From Exiguobacterium sp. AM39-5BH (GTDB taxonomy: Bacteria; Bacillota; Bacilli; Exiguobacteriales; Exiguobacteriaceae), in assembly GCF_003467445.1 (NCBI RefSeq), contig NZ_QSGS01000004.1:124001-188000 (forward strand): DNA of 64,000 bases, read 5' to 3'. The first letter of the stretch is position 1. Each line of letters starts with the position of its first letter. The notes below the pieces were generated by a model. It was not told the DNA's origin. It did not search any database and saw nothing but the letters and a program-made list of their open reading frames with translations. Shown here piece after piece: positions 47,098 through 55,530 of this stretch. The translations under genes were made by a program, and so were the position numbers.

Positions 47098-47790
47098 ATG
47101 AATCGGATATTAGTAGCCGAAGATGAGCATGCGATTCGCAGCTTTATCATCGTTAATTTAAAGCGGGCCGGATTTGACGTCTTCGAGGCGACGAACGGAC
47201 GTGAGGCGGTCACAGCATTCGACCGGGAGCCGTTCGATGTCGTCTTGCTCGACGTCATGATGCCTGAAATGGATGGATTCGAGGCTTGCGCCGCCATCCG
47301 CGACTTAGATGAGAACGTCGGCATCATCATGCTGACGGCGCGCACGCTCGAAGAAGATAAGATTGAAGGGCTCGGCAGAGGGGCGGACGATTATATCGCT
47401 AAGCCGTTTAGCCCAGGTGAGCTCGTCGCGCGAATCCAAGCACTCCTGCGCCGCGTCGAAAAAGTGAAACGGAAAGAGAAGAAACGGTTGAAGTCCGGAC
47501 CGTTCGCCATCGACTTGGCCGCGAAGCAAGTGACGAAGTATGGGCAGTCCATCGATTTGACCCCGACCGAGTACGATTTGATTTGTCACCTCGTCCAAAA
47601 CGAGGAAGTCGTGCTGTCACGTGACGCGCTGTTAGACGCCGTCTGGGGGATCAATTACTTTGGCGACAGAAAGACGGTCGACGTCAACATTCGTCGTCTC
47701 CGTCAAAAGATTGAAGACGACCCGAGCCACCCGGCGTACATCGAGACGCTGTGGGGGCACGGTTACAAGTGGCGGAGACATGACGGATGA
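47098..47790 (+). CDS. OmpR/PhoB-family response regulator
   Basis: The 230-residue protein has a receiver domain with the phosphoaspartate in VVLLDVMMPEMDGFEA and a lysine in YIAKPFSPGEL, and a C-terminal winged helix (TPTEYDLICHL, DVNIRRLRQKIE). It overlaps the downstream kinase gene by ATGA. AGAAGAGGTGG precedes the start. The signal is unknown. Confidence 0.95.
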   Translation: MNRILVAEDEHAIRSFIIVNLKRAGFDVFEATNGREAVTAFDREPFDVVLLDVMMPEMDGFEACAAIRDLDENVGIIMLTARTLEEDKIEGLGRGADDYIAKPFSPGELVARIQALLRRVEKVKRKEKKRLKSGPFAIDLAAKQVTKYGQSIDLTPTEYDLICHLVQNEEVVLSRDALLDAVWGINYFGDRKTVDVNIRRLRQKIEDDPSHPAYIETLWGHGYKWRRHDG

Positions 47791-49165
47791 AGCAACAGCT
47801 CGTCATTCGGATTATGCTCGTCATGACGCTCGTGCTCGTCTTGCTCGTGAGCGTCCTGTCGTACGGAACGTACCGCTATTACTATGAATATGAATCAGAG
47901 GCGCTACTCAGTCATGCGACGACGAGTGCCTATCTCTATCCACAGGCGCAAGTAGGCTTTGAGACACCGAGCGCCTTCTCGGTGCTCGTCCGGACGTTTG
48001 GTTATCCCGGTACAGACTTAACGATCGTCGATCGGACGGGTCGAATCATCAAGACAACGGGACAGAGAACGCAGCAGGCGGTCTTCACGCGCGACCAATT
48101 GCAAAATCTCGCCCGCGGTGAGTCCGTCGTCCAAGATTATGATGCGGACGGGAATCACTATTTATCCGTAACAAGTCCAATCGTCACGGAAGAATCGAGT
48201 GAGTTCGCGATTAGTTTCACACGACCGCTCGCCGACCTCGACAAACTGATTCGTGAGATTTGGATGGCCGTGTTTATGATTGGCGTTTTGATTTGGTTCA
48301 TCGCACTCTACGCTGTCATCCGGATTGCCGATCGCTTTGTCCGGCCGATTCGGGACATCATTGAGACGGCCGATGAAATGGCGCAAGGTGATTCGACGTC
48401 GAAGTCTATTCGAACGAAAAACATGAGCTCGGGGCACTGGCTCGAACACTCACGTATTTAGGTGCGAAAGTACAGCAACACCAATCGACCCGAAATGAAT
48501 TTTTATCTAACGTGTCGCACGAATTGCGTACCCCGCTCACTTCCATCAAAGGTTGGACAGAGACGATTCGGGGCGGCGATGAGAAAGTGTCGGCTGAGAC
48601 TGAACTTGGACTGAGCATCATCCATTCAGAGACGGAGCGCATGATCGGACTTGTCGAGCAATTACTCGATTACACGAAAATTGAAGAGAGTCGGCTCGTC
48701 TTGTACCGCCAAGAACTCGACCTCGTGTCGCTGTTACGGAAAGTGACGATTCAATTGAAACAGTCACTCGAAGACAAACAGATCACGCTGATTGAACGAT
48801 ATCCCCAAAAGTCGATTGGACTATTCGATGAGAACCGACTGAAGCAAGTGTTCTTAAACTTGCTCGACAACGCCATCCGCTTCTCGCCCGAAGGGGGGAC
48901 GTTAACGGTACGGTTCGTGCAATCGGAGCGCGTCGCGTTCATTTCCATCATCGACGAGGGGCCAGGTATCTCGCGCGAACACTTGCAGCGCATCACGGAA
49001 ATGTTCTATCAGGCACAAGTGACGAAAGGCAGTAGCGGATTAGGACTGGCGATTGCCAAGGAATTGATTGAGGCCCATGAAGGCAAACTCGTTATCGAGA
49101 GTGAAGTCGGACATGGGACGACGGTGACCATCCTTTTGCCGCTCGACCCGAGCGAACTGCATTAA
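47787..49165 (+). pseudogene. Sensor histidine kinase, split by one frameshift
   Basis: The two frames together give about 459 residues: two membrane segments enclosing an extracytoplasmic sensor (about 30-165), HAMP, a dimerisation/phospho-acceptor motif FLSNVSHELRTPLTS and an ATPase domain (NLLDNAIRFSPEGG, DEGPGIS, GSSGLGLAI). One T is lost near 48393; restoring it gives GDFDVEVYSNEKHELGALAR, a normal HAMP exit. It is the partner of the upstream response regulator. Confidence 0.9.
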
Positions 49166-49172
49166 AAGGGTT

Positions 49173-49228
49173 AAACCTCCCGAATTCAGGATACATGTAA
49201 TTGTATGTAGAATGAGGGAGGTTTTTTC
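49173..49228 (+). terminator. Terminator-like hairpin that contains the next gene's ribosome binding site
   Basis: AAACCTCCC pairs with GGGAGGTTT, with an inner TACAT/ATGTA stem, then TTTTTT. GGGAGG in the 3' arm is also the binding site for the GTG at 49229, which starts one base after the T-run. Confidence 0.7.
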
Positions 49229-49594
49229 GTGGCAACGAAATCATTGAAGCCGTTATCTGGCAGTCCGAACGCCGTTTCGACCGAAACATCGATAGAAGCA
49301 TTGCGCATGGAGCCGCTTCTTTACGGACGGGACCGGGTTCACAGTATTGAAACAATCAAGATGGTGATGGGGCAGCTACCTCGAACTGAACTAGTCGAAG
49401 AGACCCGGGACATGCTTCATTATGTCGTATCAACAAAAGTGATGCGCTTCAAGGATGACGTCGAATTTCGATTCGACGATGAGACGAGACAGATTGAATT
49501 CCGCTCGGCTTCGCGACTCGGTCACTATGACTTTGGCGTGAACCGAAATCGAATGCAAGACGTGAGTGAACGATATCGGAGGTTGATAAGATGA
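49229..49594 (+). CDS. DUF1499-family protein
   Basis: The 121-residue protein fits DUF1499 (METIKMVMGQLPRTELVEET-like region, DDVEFRFDDETRQIEFRSASR and the final NRNRMQDVSERYR). The family function is unknown. The GTG start at 49229 follows GGGAGG within a terminator hairpin. It overlaps the following oxidoreductase gene by four bases (ATGA). Confidence 0.82.
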   Translation: MATKSLKPLSGSPNAVSTETSIEALRMEPLLYGRDRVHSIETIKMVMGQLPRTELVEETRDMLHYVVSTKVMRFKDDVEFRFDDETRQIEFRSASRLGHYDFGVNRNRMQDVSERYRRLIR

Positions 49595-51015
49595 AGGATT
49601 ATCAGTTGATTGTCATAGGTGGGGGTGCGGCTGGGATGACGGTCGCGGCCGGCGCAGCGAACCTAGGCGTAAAAGTGGCTCTGGTTGAGAAAAAGAAGCA
49701 TCTCGGGGGTGACTGTCTCCATGTCGGGTGTATCCCATCGAAAGCACTGATTGCCGCTTCCAAAGAAGCGAGCAGTATGATGCAGGCCGCCCGCGTACTC
49801 GGAGCCGAGTTTGACGGACCTGCTCATTATCAGACGACAAAGGCCCGCGTCGATCGTGCCCGTGCCATCATTCAAGATCATGACGGGACAGAACGTTTCA
49901 AAAAAATTGGAGTCGATGTGTATATCGGTGAGGCGTCATTCCAAAGCCCGTACGAACTTAAAGTCGGCGACGACTTATTAATTGGGAAAAAATTTGTTAT
50001 CGCCACGGGATCACAACCGACCGTGCCACCGATTGACGGCCTGGACACCGTGCCATACTTAACGAACGAGCAAGTGTTTGAAGAAGAGACGTTGCCGGAG
50101 AGTATCATCGTCATCGGGGCAGGCACAATCGGTCTCGAACTTGCCCAGTCGTTCGCTCGTCTCGGTAGCCAAGTGACCGTGCTCGAGGCACAGGATACGT
50201 TCTTACCGCGAGAAGATGAATCGGTCAGCCAGTTGCTTCGTTCACAGCTTGAAATGGCGATGTGCCTTAAAATTGGAATTAAAATCAATCATATCTCGGA
50301 AGTCGCGGGACGTATTCACGTCACTGGTGAGATTGATGGGGAAACCGTCACGTATGAGGCAGACAAGCTCCTCGTGGCGACAGGTCGAAAGCCGAGAATC
50401 GATGAGCTTCGACTCGATCGGGCTCGCGTTCACATCAAAGACGGGTTCGTCGACGTCACGTCGACGTATCGCACGTCACAACCCCACATCTTCGCAATTG
50501 GTGATACGATCAAGACGTTACCATTCACGCATGCAGCCGGCGAGGAAGGCAAGGCCGTCGTAGCCAACGCCTTATTCGGACTGTGGAACAAAGTCGACTA
50601 CACGAAAATGCCGTGGATTACGTTCACGGATCCCGAAGTGTTTCACGTCGGGATGACCGAGGCCGAGGCGCGTGAACGTCACGGAGACGATATCGAAATT
50701 TTTGAAGCGAAGCTGTCCGAGGTCGACCGGTTCGTCGCCGACCGCCAAGAGACAGGGTTTGTCAAAATCATCACGCGTAAGAACGGCAAAATCATCGGCG
50801 GACACGCTGTCGGGATGACGGCCGGTGATTGGATGCAGATTGTCGTCTATGCGATGCAACGAGGCGATAAAATAGGCAAACTGTCACGCATGATTTATCC
50901 ATATCCGTCGCGAAGCGAGGCCGTCAAAAAAGTAGCGGACTTGTATTGGCGGAAGCGTTTGTTTGACAGCCCACTCACCGAACTCGCTCGCAAATACTTT
51001 GAATGGACACGATAA
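49591..51015 (+). CDS. FAD-dependent pyridine nucleotide-disulfide oxidoreductase, not a true lipoamide dehydrogenase
   Basis: The 474-residue class I flavoprotein has FAD-binding IVIGGGAAGM, the redox-active pair C42/C47 in GGDCLHVGCIPSKAL, and NAD-binding VIGAGTIGLELA. At the C-terminus the usual HxHPT..E is replaced by YPYPSRSE (about 436-443): the catalytic histidine is a tyrosine, while the glutamate remains. That resembles mercuric-reductase-like relatives with another acceptor. It is translationally coupled to the DUF1499 gene. Confidence 0.9.
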   Translation: MKDYQLIVIGGGAAGMTVAAGAANLGVKVALVEKKKHLGGDCLHVGCIPSKALIAASKEASSMMQAARVLGAEFDGPAHYQTTKARVDRARAIIQDHDGTERFKKIGVDVYIGEASFQSPYELKVGDDLLIGKKFVIATGSQPTVPPIDGLDTVPYLTNEQVFEEETLPESIIVIGAGTIGLELAQSFARLGSQVTVLEAQDTFLPREDESVSQLLRSQLEMAMCLKIGIKINHISEVAGRIHVTGEIDGETVTYEADKLLVATGRKPRIDELRLDRARVHIKDGFVDVTSTYRTSQPHIFAIGDTIKTLPFTHAAGEEGKAVVANALFGLWNKVDYTKMPWITFTDPEVFHVGMTEAEARERHGDDIEIFEAKLSEVDRFVADRQETGFVKIITRKNGKIIGGHAVGMTAGDWMQIVVYAMQRGDKIGKLSRMIYPYPSRSEAVKKVADLYWRKRLFDSPLTELARKYFEWTR

Positions 51016-51017
51016 CG

Positions 51018-51052
51018 AAAAATCCCACTCTCGACAGAGTGGGATTTTCTTA
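51018..51052. terminator. Bidirectional terminator
   Basis: AAAATCCCACTCT pairs with AGAGTGGGATTTT between the oxidoreductase and motB. Confidence 0.9.
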
Positions 51053-51826
51053 TGGTAAGACAAGCGTCTCAATCATCTTCGGGGAGCCTTCTGATAAATC
51101 GACGAGTGGTTTGATCAATACTTCGACGCGGCGGTTTTTTGAGCGCCCGGCTTCGGTGTCGTTCGTCGCGATTGGCTTATACTCTCCGTAGCTCGCGAGT
51201 GTAAACTGTCTAGGATTCAAGGCATCGTTTGTTAACAGTCCGCGCATGAAGGCCGTAGCCCGGGCCGAACTGAGTTCCCAGTTCGACGGGAAGCGGGCCG
51301 TGTTGATGGGGATGTTATCGGTATGACCGGATACGACAATCTCACGGTTGCCCGCTTGTGCGAGAATCCCGCTAATGGAACGTGCGACGGTCCGCGCGTC
51401 AGCATCGAGTGTCGCTTCTCCCATACTGAACAAAGCTCGGTCTTGAATCGTTAAAACGAGCCCACTCGAATTGATGGTTGCTTCAATTTCATTCTCAAGC
51501 CCGTTTTTTTCGATGTACTGGTTGACTTCTTCTTTTAGTTCGTCGAGTTTGGCAAGTTCGTACGTCCGTGGATTCGCCGTCGTATCTGTCTTGGTCGTAC
51601 GGCTAATATCACTGTTCGAGGCGGTCGACGCTTGGAACACGCTCGTCCCGCCAGAGAACACTTGGTTAAAGGATTGAGACATTTTCTCGAGTTTCGTCTG
51701 GTCGATGTTACTCGAGGCGAACAAGACGATGAAGAGGGCAAGTAAAAGCGTCAGTAAATCCGCATAAGGGATTAGCCAACCTTCTGGGATATGTTCTTCA
51801 TGATCATGCTTCTTTTTGCGCTTCAT
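51050..51826 (-). CDS. motB: Flagellar motor stator protein MotB
   Basis: The 258-residue protein has one membrane helix with the essential proton-binding D23 (IPYADLLTLLLALFIVLFA) and a C-terminal OmpA-like peptidoglycan-binding domain (VSGHTDNIPI, NWELSSARA). The helix looks like the H+-type MotB rather than the Na+-type MotS. It overlaps motA by 23 bases. Confidence 0.95.
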   Translation of the reverse strand: MKRKKKHDHEEHIPEGWLIPYADLLTLLLALFIVLFASSNIDQTKLEKMSQSFNQVFSGGTSVFQASTASNSDISRTTKTDTTANPRTYELAKLDELKEEVNQYIEKNGLENEIEATINSSGLVLTIQDRALFSMGEATLDADARTVARSISGILAQAGNREIVVSGHTDNIPINTARFPSNWELSSARATAFMRGLLTNDALNPRQFTLASYGEYKPIATNDTEAGRSKNRRVEVLIKPLVDLSEGSPKMIETLVLP

Positions 51827-52586
51827 AATCGGCTCGCTCCTTTGGAGACAAATACACGGACAGTTTATCTTCTAGCGTCTTCGGCGACTCCCCACTTTGA
51901 ATCGAGAGAATCCCTTCAATCATCATCTCTTTGATAATGACTTCGCTCTTCGAATACTGCTTTAATTTATTGGCGAACGGGAACCAGAGGACGTATCCTG
52001 TGAAAATCCCAAACAACGTCGCGACGAACGCGGCTGATATCGCGTGACCGAGCTTTTCAATATCGGACAAATCTTTTAAGGCCGCAATCAACCCGATAAC
52101 GGCTCCAAGAACCCCGAGTGTCGGTGCGTACGTGCCGGCTTGTGTGAAGATGTCCGAGTTCGCTTTGTGGCGTTGCTCCATGTTCTCGATATCGCGCGAC
52201 ATGACCTCGGCGATATATTCGGACGGTTGGCCGTCAATGACCATCATCATCCCTTGTTTCAAGAACGGTTCTTCAACTTGTTCGAGTGCTGTCTCAAGCG
52301 ACAAAAGCCCTTCTTTACGTGCTTGTGTCGATAAGTCGACGAACTGCGTCAATAGCCCAGATTTACTTGGTAAATCTTGTTTTTTAAACAGGATTTTGAA
52401 CAATTTTGGTACGTTCTGCAACTGTTCTTTGGAGACGGCGATACTGACCGCGGCCGCTGTCCCGACAAAAATGATGACGAGCGCTGCCGGGTTGATGAGC
52501 GGGGCCACCCCGGCTCCTTTCAATACCATTCCTCCGACGAGGGTGAGGAACCCAAGTATGAGTCCTACTAACGTGACGACATCCAT
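51804..52586 (-). CDS. motA: Flagellar motor stator protein MotA
   Basis: The 260-residue protein has four membrane segments and the MotA signatures TYAPTLGVLGAVIGLIAAL and GHAISAAFVATLFGIFTGY. With MotB it forms the proton-driven stator. I chose the ATG at 52586 (MDVVTLVGLILG), preceded by GGTGG; an upstream ATG is not supported by family comparison. Confidence 0.95.
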   Translation of the reverse strand: MDVVTLVGLILGFLTLVGGMVLKGAGVAPLINPAALVIIFVGTAAAVSIAVSKEQLQNVPKLFKILFKKQDLPSKSGLLTQFVDLSTQARKEGLLSLETALEQVEEPFLKQGMMMVIDGQPSEYIAEVMSRDIENMEQRHKANSDIFTQAGTYAPTLGVLGAVIGLIAALKDLSDIEKLGHAISAAFVATLFGIFTGYVLWFPFANKLKQYSKSEVIIKEMMIEGILSIQSGESPKTLEDKLSVYLSPKERADYEAQKEA

Positions 52587-52623
52587 GTCTATGTTTTCCA
52601 CCTTTCTAAAAAAATCAGGAGAC

Positions 52624-52655
52624 AAAAAAAGCGAGAGACTTAACTCGTCTCCCGC
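52624..52655 (-). terminator. Terminator upstream of motA
   Basis: GCGGGAGAC pairs with GTCTCTCGC on the minus strand, then seven T. It ends the small gene that precedes motAB. Confidence 0.85.
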
Positions 52656-52672
52656 AAATGCGTTCCCGATGG

Positions 52673-52912
52673 TTAAGCGCCGTTTTCGTCAATCAGCATT
52701 TGGATGCTGATATTTCGTTCTTCACGCTCTATATCGGTTAATACGTCGTATTTTTTTAATAATGCGTACAATTGATTCACAACTTCTTGATCAAGTGACC
52801 AATGTAGCAGTTCTTCGAGCTGGAAATAAAGATGGGCGGGCATGCATTGTGACTGACGCTCCAACCTTCGCGAAACATCCGTTAGCGAATGATCTACCGT
52901 ACTAGGGTCCAC
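52673..52912 (-). CDS. Hypothetical protein of about 79 residues
   Basis: A helical soluble protein with two clear helices (PAHLYFQLEELLHWSLDQEV and VVNQLYALLKKYDVLTDIE); family not recognised. The start is uncertain: GAGGAGG lies before both a TTG (52924) and the GTG I chose (52912); no ATG is in frame. A terminator follows its stop codon. Confidence 0.6.
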   Translation of the reverse strand: MDPSTVDHSLTDVSRRLERQSQCMPAHLYFQLEELLHWSLDQEVVNQLYALLKKYDVLTDIEREERNISIQMLIDENGA

Positions 52913-53027
52913 GGTTTCATTCAACCTCCTCAACTATCTAAAAGTCTATCTCTCATATTACCAAAAAAATCAGCAAACAGTTAGTGATACATTTTTCTGG
53001 TTGGCATTTTTAAAGGCGAGGAGTAAT

Positions 53028-53081
53028 ATGAGCCTTAGAAAAATTGATTTGAAGGAGATAACGAGATGCGACATCGATTGA
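53028..53081 (+). CDS. 17-residue upstream ORF overlapping the ktrB start
   Basis: ATG at 53028 follows GCGAGGAG and encodes MSLRKIDLKEITRCDID, ending 16 bases inside ktrB. Its own codons include the ktrB binding site GAAGGAG. It may couple or tune ktrB translation. Confidence 0.4.
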   Translation: MSLRKIDLKEITRCDID

Positions 53082-54444
53082 CCGTACGGGAATTGCGCAT
53101 AAAACGAATTGAAGCGCTCTACCGGCTCGTATTTGAAAAGCCGGCCCGTTTTATCGCGACTGGATTTTTACTCGCCATTTTTATCGGGGCGACACTACTA
53201 TATATGCCTTTCTCGCAGACACAGCCCGTGTCGTGGATAGACTGTTTGTTCGTCGCGACTTCGGCTGGTACGGTGACTGGGTTGTCGACGATTGATGTTG
53301 GCGCTTCCTTTAACATGTTCGGGGAGCTCGTGATTGTCGCATTGATTCAAGTCGGAGGCTCGGCTTCATGACGGTCGCCCTCATGCTACTCAGCTTGCTC
53401 GGTAAAAAGATTGGCTTGAAGCAACGGATCCTGCTTCAAGAATCGCTTAACTTGTCGGGGCCAGGCGGCACGGTCCGTCTCGTCCGGAACATCGTCTTTA
53501 CGACGCTGATCGTGCAATTTCTCGGGATGCTGTTTTTGACGTTCGAATTGTATAGCACCGGAGATTATCGCTTTGGCCAGTCGTTGTATTATGGTTTCTT
53601 CCATGCGATTTCTGCATTCAACAACGCGGGGTTCGCCTTATGGTCGGATAATTTGATGCAGTTTGAACAAAACACTGCCATCATTGTCACGATTGCTGTC
53701 TTGTTGATGATTGGAGGTCTCGGATTCACAACGATTGCCGACGCGGCTGAGGTGAAGCGCTGGAAACGGCTCGCTCTTCATTCAAAGATTATGATAGCCT
53801 CGCTTGTCATCATCAATGGAATCGCCTGGTTCTCGCTCATGCTATTTGAATGGGTGTCGAAAGAAGGCGGTTTATACGGTCGGCCATTTGGAGAAGCGAT
53901 GAACGTCACATTTTTCCAAGCCGTGACCACACGAACAGCGGGATTCAATACGACTGACCTGACGACAATGGCACCCATCTCGATTGGTATTATGATCGTC
54001 CTCATGTATATCGGTGCCGGTGCAGCTTCCACGGGATCGGGAATTAAAGTGACGACCGTGGCGGTCATCTTGGCTGATATGTGGGCGTTCATCGTTGGGA
54101 AGAAAGAGACGGTCATTTTAGAACGGACGATCGACGCATTCCAAATCAAAAAAGCGTATGTTGTGGCCATCTCAAGTTTCTTCTTTATCTTGTTGATTAC
54201 GACTTTAACAGTTTTGACAAATAGTGACTTGCCAGCGCCAGCCCTATTGTTTGAAGCCGTTTCAGCGTTCGGTACGGTCGGATTGTCACTCGGGATCACT
54301 CCAGAACTGAACGACGCAGGGAAAAGTTTCATCATGTTCATGATGTTGCTTGGCCGTGTCGGCTCGTTGACGATTCTATTTACCGTCGCGCGACAAATCG
54401 ATCGCCAAATTCGCTATCCAAAAGAGAAGTTATTAATTGGTTGA
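53066..54444 (+). pseudogene. ktrB: Potassium uptake protein KtrB/TrkH type, split by one frameshift
   Basis: Two frames give about 459 residues of a Ktr/Trk potassium channel subunit. The first part holds TSAGTVTGLSTID (selectivity filter 1); later filters are SAFNNAGFA, TTRTAGFNTTDL and SAFGTVGLSLG. One C is missing near 53359: restoring it gives VGGLGFMTVALML. The partner KtrA/KtrC RCK protein is not in the window, so KtrD-like assembly is possible. Good binding site GAAGGAGATAACGAG. Confidence 0.88.
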
Positions 54445-55530
54445 CACACAAAACGCCTGATCAGGCGTTTTGTGTGTTTCGTAATAGGCGACGATTTTGG
54501 GCAAGTAATCTTTTAAATCTGGACAGACGATGTCGGTACCGTTAAGTGCGCGTAACGTTTGGGTCGTGTCAAAATGGACTTGATGTTTGAAATAGGCGAG
54601 CAGTTCTCGTGGAACTTTGTATCGTTCCGATAAATGTAACGCTGAGAACCCGATCTCCGCGACCGTATGCGGAATCGTCCCGCGTGGAGGACGATTGAAC
54701 ATCGCTTCATGAATCATCCGAAATACTTCTCGTGCCCCGTGCGGGAATGGGTCTGTCAAATGGAACGTCCGCTTTAACCCAACCGGTGCGTGGGCGAGAT
54801 AAGCGGTCGCCTCGACGACATAATCGTACGGGACAAGGTTCACTTCGATATTCTGCCGTCCGATGTAAGGGAGCGGCGCTGCTTGGCGGAGCTGGTCCAT
54901 CAGTTTCAAAACGAAGTAGACTCCGTCATACTTTTTCGTCTCACCGGTCTTGCTGTGGCCGATCACGATGCCTGGACGGATGATGGTCACCGGCATCGAG
55001 CCGAACTCGCGCGAGACAATCGCCTCAGCTTCATACTTCGTCGCCTCGTAATGGTTTTTAAAGTGGACGCGGTGCCATAACTCGTTCTCATAAACGGTCC
55101 CTTGGCGGCGACCAGACACATAAGCAGTGCTAAAGTAAACGTACCGTTTTAAATGTGGCGCTCGTTTCGCAAACGAGGTGATATGTTTCGTTCCAAGGAA
55201 ATTGATGCGATATCCGACATCGTATGGGATGCTTAAATCGTAGGCGGCCGCCAAGTGGAAAACGTAATGGACTTCTCGCTCGATAACGGAACGCATAATC
55301 GGATCGAGCACGACTTCAGGTAGCTTGATATCGGCCTCGACGAGCACGAGCTGATCATCTCGTAACGACGTGGACGCCAACAATTCTTGTTTCAAGGCGA
55401 TTGCTCCGGCACGTTCAGACGGAAGATGGAGCGCGTAAATCGTCCCAATCTGATTCGGTAATGTGGCGAGATGCATGATCATCTTCCCGGCTAGAAAACC
55501 TGGAAAACCAGTGAAAGCGTAATGGTTCAT
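54433..55530 (-). CDS. NAD(P)-binding reductase of extended-SDR / fatty-acyl-reductase-like type
   Basis: The 365-residue protein has a nucleotide-binding start (YAFTGFPGFLAGKMIMHL), the serine/tyrosine active-site region YFSTAYVSG with YEATKYEAE (YxxxK), and IIRPGIVIGHS. It resembles the NAD_binding_4 (thioester/fatty-acyl reductase) type. It overlaps the upstream PAS kinase by ATGA. The 3' end carries the ktrB terminator palindrome inside its codons. Confidence 0.85.
   Translation of the reverse strand: MNHYAFTGFPGFLAGKMIMHLATLPNQIGTIYALHLPSERAGAIALKQELLASTSLRDDQLVLVEADIKLPEVVLDPIMRSVIEREVHYVFHLAAAYDLSIPYDVGYRINFLGTKHITSFAKRAPHLKRYVYFSTAYVSGRRQGTVYENELWHRVHFKNHYEATKYEAEAIVSREFGSMPVTIIRPGIVIGHSKTGETKKYDGVYFVLKLMDQLRQAAPLPYIGRQNIEVNLVPYDYVVEATAYLAHAPVGLKRTFHLTDPFPHGAREVFRMIHEAMFNRPPRGTIPHTVAEIGFSALHLSERYKVPRELLAYFKHQVHFDTTQTLRALNGTDIVCPDLKDYLPKIVAYYETHKTPDQAFCVSTN
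54444..54477 (+). terminator. Perfect 34-bp palindrome after ktrB
   Basis: ACACACAAAACGCCTGA is followed directly by its exact inverse. It begins at the ktrB stop codon and lies within the last codons of the opposite reductase gene. Confidence 0.75.

Noticed and set aside
52934..53065. A c-di-AMP (ydaO-type) riboswitch before ktrB
   Set aside because: The interval is only 132 bp, AT-rich and lacks the conserved core; only a short ORF and binding site are present.
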